Position numbers and translations under genes: made by a program
Origin: Clostridiales bacterium
Lineage (GTDB): Bacteria > Bacillota > Clostridia > Christensenellales > CAG-138
Assembly: GCA_009783775.1 (NCBI GenBank)
Contig: WRCT01000035.1
Span: 1 to 13,339, forward strand
Direction of reading: 5' to 3'
DNA length: 13,339 bases
In this document: in pieces, positions 1-6,494 of the stretch
Layout: the number at the start of each line of letters is the position of its first letter
Numbering within the stretch: position 1 is the stretch's first letter
The notes under the pieces: model-generated
What the model was told of the DNA's origin: nothing
Database searches by the model: none
Seen by the model: only the letters and a program-made list of their open reading frames with translations

Positions 1-71
1 GGTTCCCATTGCGAGGAGCGCGAAACCCATAGGGACAAAGGAAACACGACGAAGCAATCCAGTCCCCCAAG
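1..71 (+). repeat. Dispersed repeat, RHCEE-type, copy 1
   Basis: Non-coding. It begins with CATTGCGAGGAGC at 7-19 and ends with a 25-nt segment (47-71) that recurs exactly, in reverse orientation, at 6415-6439. The middle 27 nt differ between the copies, so the family has conserved ends and a variable core. It lies downstream of recO and abuts a second repeat type at about 72-146. Elements of this look, translating as RHCEE..., are widely seen in bacterial genomes. Confidence 0.75.
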
Positions 72-146
72 TCGTTCCGCGGGCGACCGCACCGCACCCC
101 GACAAGTCCGCAGAATTGTTGGGTGGTCGCTCACCCCTACGGTAGG
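72..146 (-). repeat. Dispersed repeat, CCGTAGGGGCGA-type, copy 1, at recO 3' end
   Basis: Read on the minus strand it begins CCGTAGGGGTGAGCGACC and ends near GGTCGCCCGCGG. Inverted arms GCGACC (83-88) and GGTCGC (125-130) can pair. The TAG inside its CCGTAG end is the stop codon of recO. Related copies are at 1098-1126, 1900-1947 (inside era) and 12855-12897. Confidence 0.6.
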
Positions 147-877
147 CTCTCCAAAATCTTATAGGCGCGGGGGCCGCCGCAGTGATGAAAGCGGCCGTAG
201 TCGGTTAAAAGGCGCAGGAGTTCATGGCGCAGGGGCGGTTTGAGCGTGACGCGGGCAAGCTCTGTCTCGGGCAGGAGCAGGATCCGGCGCATGGCCTCCA
301 ATGCGGTGGAGGAGACGGCCGTTGCCCCGCCCGCGCAGCCCAAGCAAGTCGCGCCGCCCGCCGTCAGGGAGAAAAAAAGCTGCTTGCTTTGCCGCAAATC
401 CGCGCCGCAGTCCGCGCAATGCGTGACGGTCGGGCACTGGCCGAGGTGATGAAAAAAGTGCAGCAGGAAGTAGATGAGGTTGTCGTGCGGGTGGCTCTGC
501 CCGTAGGCCAGGTGGGAGAGGCAGACATAAAAGAGCGAGAACAGCGCGGGGTTCTTTTGGTTTTCCTGCACCGCGTCCCGACAGAGCAGGGCCAGCGCGC
601 TCGCCACAGTAAATTTTTCGATGTCGTCGCGCAGGGAAAAGAAACTCTCACGCAGCTCGCATTGGCGGACCGTGTGGCGATCGCCCTTGACATAGAGCTC
701 ATACTCGCCGTAGGCGAAGGGCTGGGCGCAGGCCAAAAAGGGCGCGTTGGGTTTGCGGCAGTCGCGCGCCATGGCGTCGACGCGGCCCTGCTCGGCTGTA
801 AACAGCGTGAGCATACGACTGCTTTCGCGGTAGTCCGTGACCCCTATGACAATGGCGTTGAGGCAAAGTGTGGGCAC
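137..877 (-). CDS. recO: DNA repair protein RecO
   Basis: RecO works with RecF and RecR in the RecFOR pathway, loading RecA onto single-stranded DNA at gaps. The 246-residue protein has the usual family length and order: an N-terminal OB-fold beginning LNAIVIGVTDYRESSRMLTL, a helical middle, and a zinc-binding C-terminal part with C154-x2-C157 and C178-x2-C181. The start is GTG at 877-875, chosen because AAAGGAG lies 6 nt upstream and the protein then begins where RecO proteins begin. A short CAGTGGGCAG-type repeat (891-914) lies just upstream of this ribosome-binding site. The stop codon TAG falls inside a dispersed repeat, so the last residues may have been altered by its arrival. Last gene of the era-recO block. 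Confidence 0.95.
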   Translation of the reverse strand: MPTLCLNAIVIGVTDYRESSRMLTLFTAEQGRVDAMARDCRKPNAPFLACAQPFAYGEYELYVKGDRHTVRQCELRESFFSLRDDIEKFTVASALALLCRDAVQENQKNPALFSLFYVCLSHLAYGQSHPHDNLIYFLLHFFHHLGQCPTVTHCADCGADLRQSKQLFFSLTAGGATCLGCAGGATAVSSTALEAMRRILLLPETELARVTLKPPLRHELLRLLTDYGRFHHCGGPRAYKILESLP

Positions 878-890
878 GGGTGGCTCCTTT

Positions 891-914
891 CAGTGAGCAG
901 TGGGCAGTGGGCAG
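891..914. repeat. Short CAGTGGGCAG-type repeat upstream of recO
   Basis: Three tandem near-copies, CAGTGAG / CAGTGGG / CAGTGGG. On the minus strand it reads ...CACTGCTCACTG and runs to within a few bases of the recO ribosome-binding site. The same motif recurs at 11447-11477, at the end of the HPr-kinase-like gene. Confidence 0.55.
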
Positions 915-984
915 AATTTCCATGCTTTGGGTTCTTCCAATGGGGCAAGCTATCCGTATCATTATGAAGTCAGGGGTGAATACC

Positions 985-1092
985 ATGATCGATCAAACAC
1001 CGGAGAGCAGAATCGCGTGGAAGGAGTTTGTGCGCACGGGCAGCATGGAGGCCTATATGCGCTACCGTGAGATAAACGAACGGCGGGAGTAG
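985..1092 (+). CDS. YqzL-like mini-protein, inverted orientation
   Basis: A 35-residue protein with the core AWKEFVRTGSMEAYMRYREI. It resembles the YqzL family of Firmicutes, small proteins of unknown function with the pattern W-x2-F-x2-TG-x4-Y-x2-Y, encoded next to recO and era. The start at 985 is preceded by AGGGGTG (972-978) with a 6-nt gap. In-frame starts at 964 and 868 exist but lack such a site. As known to me, yqzL normally runs in the same direction as era and recO, whereas this ORF is on the opposite strand between them. Identification rests on short similarity and position. Confidence 0.6.
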   Translation: MIDQTPESRIAWKEFVRTGSMEAYMRYREINERRE

Positions 1093-1097
1093 GCGCG

Positions 1098-1126
1098 GCG
1101 GGCGAACACAGTTCGCCCCTACGGTT
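1098..1126 (-). repeat. CCGTAGGGGCGA-type repeat, copy 2
   Basis: On the minus strand it reads AACCGTAGGGGCGAACTGTG and onward. It contains a perfect 8-bp hairpin, GGGCGAAC (1100-1107), loop ACA, GTTCGCCC (1111-1118). It begins 6 nt after the stop of the YqzL-like gene and lies between that gene and convergent era. No T-run follows on either side, so it is not a classical intrinsic terminator. Confidence 0.6.
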
Positions 1127-1146
1127 CGGTGGAAGAAGGACGGTTC

Positions 1147-1206
1147 GTGACAGGGGGACGGTTCGCTCTGGCACCGCAGTGTCAGGGGAACTGTCCCCGC
1201 TGTCAC
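1147..1206 (+). repeat. P60 palindromic element, copy A
   Basis: 60 nt. Outer arms GTGACAG...CTGTCAC extend inward through GGGGACGGTTC/GAACTGTCCCC with one G-T pair. Inner arms GGCAC/GTGTC surround CGCA. It sits 5 nt downstream of the era stop (1211-1213), non-coding. It has the same orientation as copies C, D, E and F. Confidence 0.85.
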
Positions 1207-1210
1207 CGGT

Positions 1211-2275
1211 TTATTTTTCGTATGTGTAACCCAACTCCGCAAGTACGGACGGCTTATTGCGCCAGTCCTCCTTTACCTTGACCCAGAGCTGGAGGTTGAC
1301 GCGCTGGCCGAGCAGGCCCTCGATGTCGCGGCGGGCCTCGGTGCCGATGCGCTTGAGCATGGAGCCGCCCTTGCCGATGAGAATGCCCTTTTGGCTCTCG
1401 CGCTCGATGTACACGGTCGCCCAGATATCCATGAGATCGGAGGCGTGACAGGGGGCGTGACAGGGGGCGTGACAGGGGGCGTGACAGGCGTGACAGGGGG
1501 ACGGTTCCCCTGACACTGCGGTGTCAGAGCGAACCGTCCCCGCTGTCACCGTCCCCGCTGTCACGCGCAAAGCCATCTTGTCTATGCCCACGCCCACGCC
1601 GTGCGGCACTTCCTCGCGCAGCAGTTGCAGCGCTTTTTCGCGCACGATTTCGGCGCAGATCAACCGCTCCGGCTGGTCCGTGACCATATCGGGCGGGAAG
1701 TATTGCGGGCCCGGGGGCAGCAAGGCGCGCAGCGCGGCCTCCAGCTCCGGCACGCCTTTTCCCGTTAAGGCGGAGATTTTCAGAATGGGCCAATTGGGAT
1801 TGATCTCATGCACAAGGTTTTCTGCGTTCTCCAGTTGGGCCGCGCTTGCGGCGTCAGATTTATTCAAGAGGATGAAGATCGGCGGGCGGGCTGACGCGGG
1901 TCCCGACGAATCCAAAGGATTCGTTGGGTGCACCACCGCCCCTACGGTGAGGTTTTCCAATATCGCACGATCCCGCGCGAAGGTATGCGCCGTGGTATCC
2001 AGCACAAATAAAATCGCGTCCACGTCGCGCGTGGCTTGGGTCGCCACCTGCTGCATAAAGCTGCCCAGGCGGTTCTTCGGCGTGGTCAGGCCGGGCGTGT
2101 CCAGAAAGACAATTTGATAGTCCTCGCGCGTCAATACGCCCGTGATCTTATTGCGCGTAGTCTGCGCGCGGTCGGTCACGATGGCGATTTTCTGCCCCAC
2201 CAGCCGGTTGAGCAGGGTGGACTTGCCCACATTGGGGCAGCCGATGATCGCGGCAAAGCCGCTGTGATAGGTCAT
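1211..2275 (-). CDS. era: GTPase Era, with two in-frame repeat insertions
   Basis: Era is an essential GTPase that binds the 3' end of 16S rRNA during 30S assembly. The GTPase motifs are intact: GCPNVGKS (12-19), TT at 39-40, DTPG (59-62), NKSD (138-141) and SAL (168-170). The C-terminal KH domain has GKGG at 301-304. The protein has 354 residues against about 300 for the family. The surplus is two repeat-derived segments: about 110-126, between ILENL and PIFILLNKSD, from a CCGTAG-type element; and 238-277, in the KH domain between IDKM and DIWATVYIERES, from a P60 element. Both fall between secondary-structure elements, as judged by comparison with Era of other Firmicutes. The ATG overlaps the ybeY stop (ATGA), so translation is probably coupled. 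The second insert encodes a Cys-His-rich run, CHACHAPCHAPCHAPCHA. Confidence 0.95.
   Translation of the reverse strand: MTYHSGFAAIIGCPNVGKSTLLNRLVGQKIAIVTDRAQTTRNKITGVLTREDYQIVFLDTPGLTTPKNRLGSFMQQVATQATRDVDAILFVLDTTAHTFARDRAILENLTVGAVVHPTNPLDSSGPASARPPIFILLNKSDAASAAQLENAENLVHEINPNWPILKISALTGKGVPELEAALRALLPPGPQYFPPDMVTDQPERLICAEIVREKALQLLREEVPHGVGVGIDKMALRVTAGTVTAGTVRSDTAVSGEPSPCHACHAPCHAPCHAPCHASDLMDIWATVYIERESQKGILIGKGGSMLKRIGTEARRDIEGLLGQRVNLQLWVKVKEDWRNKPSVLAELGYTYEK
1445..1564 (-). repeat. P60 palindromic element, copy B, inside era, with tandem 12-mers
   Basis: The core at 1490-1549 is a full palindrome with outer arms GTGACAGGGGGACGGTTC and inner arms TGACAC/GTGTCA around TGCG. To its left are three GTGACAGGGGGC 12-mers (1445-1480) and a 9-nt GTGACAGGC. 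To its right is one extra 15-nt unit ending GCTGTCAC. The total is exactly 120 nt (40 codons). Its internal asymmetry is reversed relative to all other copies. Added units are multiples of 3, so the era frame is kept. Confidence 0.9.
1900..1947 (-). repeat. CCGTAGGGGCGA-type repeat, copy 3, inside era
   Basis: On the minus strand it begins ACCGTAGGGGCGGTGGTGCA and contains a perfect 8-bp hairpin ACGAATCC (1906-1913), AAA, GGATTCGT (1917-1924). It encodes Era residues about 110-126, which have no counterpart in the family and precede the NKSD motif. The frame is kept. Confidence 0.7.
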
Positions 2276-2694
2276 AATTTCTCCAGTATTTCTCTTTGTT
2301 TTTGGCGCATGGCCAGTTCGTCCTCTTCGGTCATGTGGTCCCAGCCCAGCAGGTGCAGCACGCCGTGCACCGTTAGAAACGCAAGCTCGCGCGACAGGCT
2401 GTGCCCATAGGCTTTTGCCTGCTCTTTGGCGCGGGACAGGCAGATCAGAATATCACCCAAATAGCCGTCCGCCGCCGCGCCCTCGCCCTCCCGCGTGGGA
2501 AAGCTGAGCACATCGGTTACGCTGTCCTGGCCGCGAAAGGTTTTGTTTGTCTCGGTGATCCGCGTTTCGCCCGCGACCAGCACGGTCAGATCACCCGCCT
2601 GCCCGAGGCAGCGCAGGCTTTGCTCCGCCGCGTTGCGGATTACGGGATAGGCTGTTGGGTTTAAGGTCACGCCCTCGCACAGAATTTCAATCAT
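2272..2694 (-). CDS. ybeY: Endoribonuclease YbeY (rRNA maturation)
   Basis: YbeY is a metal-dependent endoribonuclease of the UPF0054 family that takes part in 16S rRNA 3'-end maturation and 70S quality control. The 140-residue protein carries the signature HGVLHLLGWDH, with metal ligands H110, H114 and H120, preceded by the conserved TDVLSFP (60-66) and GDI (80-82). Length is normal. It overlaps the upstream membrane-protein gene and the downstream era gene by 4 nt each (ATGA), which implies a translationally coupled operon. Its pairing with era fits a shared role in 16S 3'-end processing. In Bacillus, dgkA and cdd lie between ybeY and era; both are absent here. Confidence 0.96.
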   Translation of the reverse strand: MIEILCEGVTLNPTAYPVIRNAAEQSLRCLGQAGDLTVLVAGETRITETNKTFRGQDSVTDVLSFPTREGEGAAADGYLGDILICLSRAKEQAKAYGHSLSRELAFLTVHGVLHLLGWDHMTEEDELAMRQKQREILEKL

Positions 2695-4169
2695 GCGTTT
2701 GCGCTCCTTGTGTTCCGCACGTGTTCCGCTGCATAGACCGCGCCGGCGGCAAGCCCCGCCGCGAGCAGCACGCCCGCCATAAAGCCCGCGATGTCGCCCA
2801 CCGTGGCCACAAAACTGCCCTGTGTGAAGACCTGGCCCGCCACGAGCAGCAGGCAGCCCATCGGCCCGCCCGCCGCGCCCGCCGCCAGCAGCCGCCCGGG
2901 GCTCTTTTTATTACCCAGGAACAGCAGCGCTACCTCGCCGCTCACATAGGAGGCCGCCGCCCACAGTAGCATACGCCCGTCGAAAAAACCCACGGCCGCC
3001 GCGCAGAGCAGGGGCGCGAGCGTGAAAGCGGTCAGCGCGTTCACCGCCATAGCCGTCTGCCGCTTGCCGCGCCAGGCGACCAGCAGCACGGGCAGCAGCA
3101 CGGGCGAATAGCGCGCGTCGATCGGGTGCAGCAGCAGGGAGAGACCCATCACGACAAGCAGGCCCGCTGTGAGAAAGAGCAGGGTTTTTAAGCGATCCGA
3201 GCCACGGGTGGCCAGCAGCACGGCGGCCAGCGCAAGGTAACAAACCGCTACATAGAGCGCGATCCCCGTCAGTTCCGCCCCGCCGGTGGCCTCGTCCCGC
3301 GCCAGATTCAAAGCGCGCAAACGTAAAAACGCGTCCTCGTTGAGCTGCTCGCCGGCATGGTACAGCACCTGCCCGCGCGTGACGCGCGCCGCCGGCACCC
3401 TTGCCGCCGCCTCCTCTTTTTTCTGTTCGGTGGCCTGCTTGTCCACCGACTGGTTGCCTGTCAATACGGTTTCGATAAACGCCTGCGCCAGCGTCTTTTG
3501 GGAGACGGTGAGATTCGTTTGCTTGATATCCGCCACGGCCCGCGCGCAGGCGGAGGTCACAGTCTCGTCCGCGATACCGTCTTGCCATTGGGGCGCGGCG
3601 CTCCCGCGCACAGCCTCCGCGAAGGCCTCCGTCTCCACGACCTGGCCCGGCTGGCGCAGGGACGCGCTTGGCAACCACTCACCCAGCAGGGTGTAGGCCA
3701 ACTTTTCGTCCAGCAGTGCGGACAGCCCGTCCTCATAGAGCGCGGCCGCCAGCGCCTCGGGCGGCAGCAGTTCCAGCCAGGGCGTTTCGTTCTTGATATA
3801 ACCCGTGTCGCCGACCGGCCGGGCCTGCTCTTCCCAAAGCAGGCGCATACGGGTGAGAAAATTCGTGAGCGCCGCGAGCCGTCGGGTCAGATCCTGCTCC
3901 TGCGCGGCGGTTTTATCGGGATCTATACAGTACACAACGGGCGCCGCGTCCCGCGCGCGCTGCCGATCCCACTCGGCTTGCAGCGTATCCGCTCCGTCTT
4001 GCTTTGCTGTGATATCATGCGAAAGCGTTTGGCCGATGACAAGCGACTCCCCTTGCTGCCCGAAGGTCCGCCAGAGGGTGAAAACCGTCGAAACCATCAG
4101 AAACAAACAACAAGCAACTGTCACAGCCAAGAAAATTCTGTTGTTCTTGATTGGATTTCTCTGCTCCAT
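2691..4169 (-). CDS. PgpH/YqfF-like 7TMR-HDED membrane protein lacking the HD domain
   Basis: Position (phoH to ybeY) and architecture match the PgpH/YqfF family of c-di-AMP phosphodiesterases: one N-terminal membrane helix (about 12-33), an extracytoplasmic 7TMR-HDED region (about 34-300) with the typical ...VTRGQVLYHAGEQLNEDAFLRL end, and several membrane helices (about 305-482). Family members then have a cytoplasmic HD phosphohydrolase domain and total about 700 residues. This protein stops at 492, after a 13-residue tail, and no HD motif (H...HD...D) is present. The end overlaps ybeY by 4 nt, so there is no leftover HD remnant in another frame. It probably lacks c-di-AMP hydrolysis and may act only as a membrane sensor or partner, or be a remnant. 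AAGGAAT lies 5 nt before the ATG. Confidence 0.85.
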   Translation of the reverse strand: MEQRNPIKNNRIFLAVTVACCLFLMVSTVFTLWRTFGQQGESLVIGQTLSHDITAKQDGADTLQAEWDRQRARDAAPVVYCIDPDKTAAQEQDLTRRLAALTNFLTRMRLLWEEQARPVGDTGYIKNETPWLELLPPEALAAALYEDGLSALLDEKLAYTLLGEWLPSASLRQPGQVVETEAFAEAVRGSAAPQWQDGIADETVTSACARAVADIKQTNLTVSQKTLAQAFIETVLTGNQSVDKQATEQKKEEAAARVPAARVTRGQVLYHAGEQLNEDAFLRLRALNLARDEATGGAELTGIALYVAVCYLALAAVLLATRGSDRLKTLLFLTAGLLVVMGLSLLLHPIDARYSPVLLPVLLVAWRGKRQTAMAVNALTAFTLAPLLCAAAVGFFDGRMLLWAAASYVSGEVALLFLGNKKSPGRLLAAGAAGGPMGCLLLVAGQVFTQGSFVATVGDIAGFMAGVLLAAGLAAGAVYAAEHVRNTRSANA

Positions 4170-4172
4170 ACC

Positions 4173-4200
4173 TATTCCTTATTACTTATTCCTTCTTACT
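4173..4200. repeat. 14-nt tandem duplication carrying the ribosome-binding site of the 7TM gene
   Basis: Two adjacent 14-mers, tattccttattact and tattccttcttact (13/14 identical). On the minus strand each carries AAGGAATA, so the 7TM gene has two Shine-Dalgarno-like sites 14 nt apart. The duplication fills the phoH-7TM gap and touches the phoH stop codon. Confidence 0.5.
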
Positions 4201-5165
4201 TATCTGTTGCTTGCTTTGTCGTAGGCTTGAATAATCCGCGCCACCAACTCGTGCCGCACGACGTCCTTGTGCGTGAGGCGAATCAAAGAGATGCCGGTCA
4301 CGTCCTGCAAAATGTGCAGGGCGTGGACCAGGCCGCTGCGCTTGTCCGGCCCGAGGTCGATCTGCGTGATGTCGCCCGTGACCACAATGCGCGAGCCCTC
4401 GCCGAAACGGGTGAGGAACATTTTCATCTGCTCGATGGAGCAATTTTGCGCCTCGTCCAAAATGATATAGGCGCGGCTTAAGGTCCTGCCGCGCATATAG
4501 GCCAGGGGCGCGACCTCGATCGTGCCGCGTTCCATGAGGTTCTTATAGGTCTCGAACCCGAAAAACTCCTGCAACGCGTCATAGAGCGGGCGCAGGTAGG
4601 GGTCGACCTTGTTCTGCAGATCGCCCGGCAAAAAGCCCAGTTTCTCCCCCGCCTCCACCGCCGGACGCGTGAGGATAATGCGCTCGACTTCCTTATTCTT
4701 ATAGGCCAGCACGGCCATCGCCACGGCCAGATAGGTCTTGCCCGTGCCCGCAGGGCCCACGCCGAACACCAATTCGTGCTCCTTCAATGCCTGCACATAG
4801 CGTTTCTGGCCCAGCGTCTTGCACTTGACCGGCTTGCCCCGCGCGGTGAGGGCCACCACGTCGCCCATGATGTCCGAGATCAGCGCGGCGTTGCCCTCCT
4901 TGGCCAGGTCAATGGCGTAGCGGATCCGGCCGCGATTGACGGGCTCGCCGCCGCGTTGCATATCCAGCAGCTTTTCGAGCACGGCACGGCAGAGCTGCAC
5001 CTGCTGCTCGCCGCCCTCGATGTAAATGCCCTCCGGCTGCACGCGAATGCGCGTGTCCGTCTCCTCCTCGAAGACGATCAGGTTTTCGTCAAACACACCG
5101 AACAGCCCGCGCGTGTCGTCCATGCTCTCCAGTTCGATGATGCCGATTTCGTTGATTTCTGTCAT
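4200..5165 (-). CDS. phoH: PhoH-family P-loop ATPase
   Basis: Cytoplasmic ATPase of the PhoH family, related to the motor half of superfamily 1 helicases. Its physiological role is not settled, but it is conserved beside ybeY. The 321-residue protein has the family's normal length, Walker A GPAGTGKT (137-144), Walker B ILDEAQN (235-241), and the conserved TRPAVEAGEKLGFLPGD segment (166-182). The N-terminal 100 residues form the usual KH-like accessory region. AAAGGAG lies 6 nt before the ATG at 5165. A 66-nt inverted repeat lies just upstream of that site and could affect expression relative to yqfD. Confidence 0.95.
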   Translation of the reverse strand: MTEINEIGIIELESMDDTRGLFGVFDENLIVFEEETDTRIRVQPEGIYIEGGEQQVQLCRAVLEKLLDMQRGGEPVNRGRIRYAIDLAKEGNAALISDIMGDVVALTARGKPVKCKTLGQKRYVQALKEHELVFGVGPAGTGKTYLAVAMAVLAYKNKEVERIILTRPAVEAGEKLGFLPGDLQNKVDPYLRPLYDALQEFFGFETYKNLMERGTIEVAPLAYMRGRTLSRAYIILDEAQNCSIEQMKMFLTRFGEGSRIVVTGDITQIDLGPDKRSGLVHALHILQDVTGISLIRLTHKDVVRHELVARIIQAYDKASNR

Positions 5166-5190
5166 TTGTGCTCCTTTGTATGAGAGTGGA

Positions 5191-5256
5191 GTGTTGAGAG
5201 TGGAGAGTTGAGCGGGTGAAGCAATTTACCCTTCGCTCAACTCTCAACTCTCAACA
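5191..5256 (-). repeat. Large hairpin between yqfD and phoH
   Basis: Left arm 5191-5213 (GTGTTGAGAGTGGAGAGTTG and on) pairs with right arm 5235-5256 (CTCAACTCTCAACTCTCAAC within) over about 22 bp with one G-T pair; the loop is about 20 nt. It is built of GTTGAGAGT units. In the mRNA it ends about 15 nt before the phoH Shine-Dalgarno. The yqfD stop (TGA, 5237-5239) lies within the right arm. No T-run follows, so attenuation by RNA folding is more plausible than intrinsic termination. Confidence 0.7.
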
Positions 5257-6403
5257 CTTTGGCATACCCGATTTCCTCCTCCGTCGTGATGATACACACA
5301 GCCCACAAGCCGTCCTCTTCCTCGCGCACATAGCAGTTCTTGAGCAGGATAGCGGCGTCCTTGGGTATCTGCCACATGGCCTGCAACTCCGCCCGCGCGC
5401 GGGCTTCTTCCTCCTGCTGCGCGCGCCCTATGGGGCGGTTTACCGGCACGCATTCCAGGTAGGCGCCGCGCGTCAAGGCGATGGGGACAAAAAGCTTTTC
5501 CCAGCGGCAGACGTCGCGCACCGCCAGCTCAAACCAGGGATAGGGCGGCTGCCGCTCCCACAGGACACGGCCCGCCAAGGCCAGCTTGCCGTAGCGTTTT
5601 AACGCGCCCGTCCTGCGGTATTCCTGGGCAAAGACCGGCGCCTTGACCCGCGCCTCGTATAACCGCGCGACCCAGACCTCACCCATCGCATGGGTATAGT
5701 ATGGCGGACTCTCCGCGTTATACTCCACCCGCGAAGAGATCAGCACATCGCCCGCGCGCACCCAGTCGCCGACCTGCACCCGCGCCTGACCGCGCAGGAC
5801 CGTAAGGCGCGTGACCATGCCGTCCTTTGCGGCAATCACATCACAGGGCACGGATAGGTCGGGGATCTCCATGCGCGGGATCGCCTCCCGCACCTCGACC
5901 GTATAGATCACGCCCTCGCGCGTAATACCGACCCAGGCCAGTTCGGGACGGCGGGCCGCAACGGACGTGGCAATGCCCAGATTATTCAATCCGCGCCAAG
6001 CGGCGAAGGGCACGATCCCCTCCTCGGCCAGCATTTCGCGCAGGACTTGCTCGTCCATGGTTTCACAGCCCGTGATCCGCACAAAGAGAATGCGCGTGGA
6101 CAGGGCTGTTATCGCGGCCAGCGCCAGGACGCAGCCGGCCAGCAGGACCTTGCGCCGCCACAGGCCGACCAGGGCAAAGACGGGGCCGTGGCGCGACAGG
6201 ATATGCACGCGGCAGCGGTACTTGCGCCGGATGGGACGCAGTTTTCGAAAGTCCCGCGCGCGCAGGCGCAGGCGGATACAGCTTGTACCGCGCCGCTCGA
6301 CTTGCCAAGGCGTAATCCCCGCGCGCAGCATGGCGTTCAAAAAACGCTCCAGCGACAGTCCCGTCAATTCAATTATAACATAACCCTGTAAAAAACGCCA
6401 CAT
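5237..6403 (-). CDS. yqfD: Sporulation protein YqfD
   Basis: YqfD is a membrane protein of the sporulation programme; in Bacillus the yqfCD operon is under sigma-E. The 388-residue protein begins MWRFLQGYVIIELTG, matching the family N-terminus, has a membrane helix at about 85-108, and then an extracytoplasmic region of mixed sheet. The frame is open up to an ATG at 6502, which overlaps the yqfC stop. The additional 33 residues (...RHCEEHMGN...) are translated from an RHCEE-type repeat and are not part of the family, so 6403 is preferred; AAGAGAG lies just before it. The last five residues (LRVES) and the stop come from the GTTGAGAGT repeat, so the original C-terminus may have been replaced. 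Confidence 0.9.
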   Translation of the reverse strand: MWRFLQGYVIIELTGLSLERFLNAMLRAGITPWQVERRGTSCIRLRLRARDFRKLRPIRRKYRCRVHILSRHGPVFALVGLWRRKVLLAGCVLALAAITALSTRILFVRITGCETMDEQVLREMLAEEGIVPFAAWRGLNNLGIATSVAARRPELAWVGITREGVIYTVEVREAIPRMEIPDLSVPCDVIAAKDGMVTRLTVLRGQARVQVGDWVRAGDVLISSRVEYNAESPPYYTHAMGEVWVARLYEARVKAPVFAQEYRRTGALKRYGKLALAGRVLWERQPPYPWFELAVRDVCRWEKLFVPIALTRGAYLECVPVNRPIGRAQQEEEARARAELQAMWQIPKDAAILLKNCYVREEEDGLWAVCIITTEEEIGYAKVLRVES

Positions 6404-6414
6404 TTCTCTCTTCT

Positions 6415-6481
6415 CTTGGGGGACTGGATTGCTTCGTCGAGAAGCTTTCGCTTGTTCGTTTCCCATGTGCTCCTCGCAATG
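6415..6481 (-). repeat. RHCEE-type repeat, copy 2, between yqfC and yqfD
   Basis: Shares CATTGCGAGGAGC (as complement, 6469-6481) and the 25-nt end (6415-6439) with the copy at 1-71, in opposite orientation. The 29-nt middle differs. It separates yqfC from the yqfD start and is open in the yqfD frame, so automated calling would attach it to YqfD as a false N-terminus. Confidence 0.8.
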
Positions 6482-6494
6482 ACGGAAGGGAGTC

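Noticed and set aside
224..967. Plus-strand ORF of 247 codons over recO
   Set aside because: Antisense shadow of recO; no ribosome-binding site and no family features.
1147..1206. Intrinsic terminator for era
   Set aside because: A strong hairpin, but no T-run follows on the minus strand, and the same sequence occurs inside genes.
1445..1564. CRISPR-like array in era
   Set aside because: The 12-nt units are contiguous with no spacers and are edge duplications of the P60 palindrome.
3357..4481. Long plus-strand ORF of 374 codons
   Set aside because: Runs antisense across the 7TM gene and phoH, both clearly real on the other strand; composition is that of a GC-rich shadow frame.
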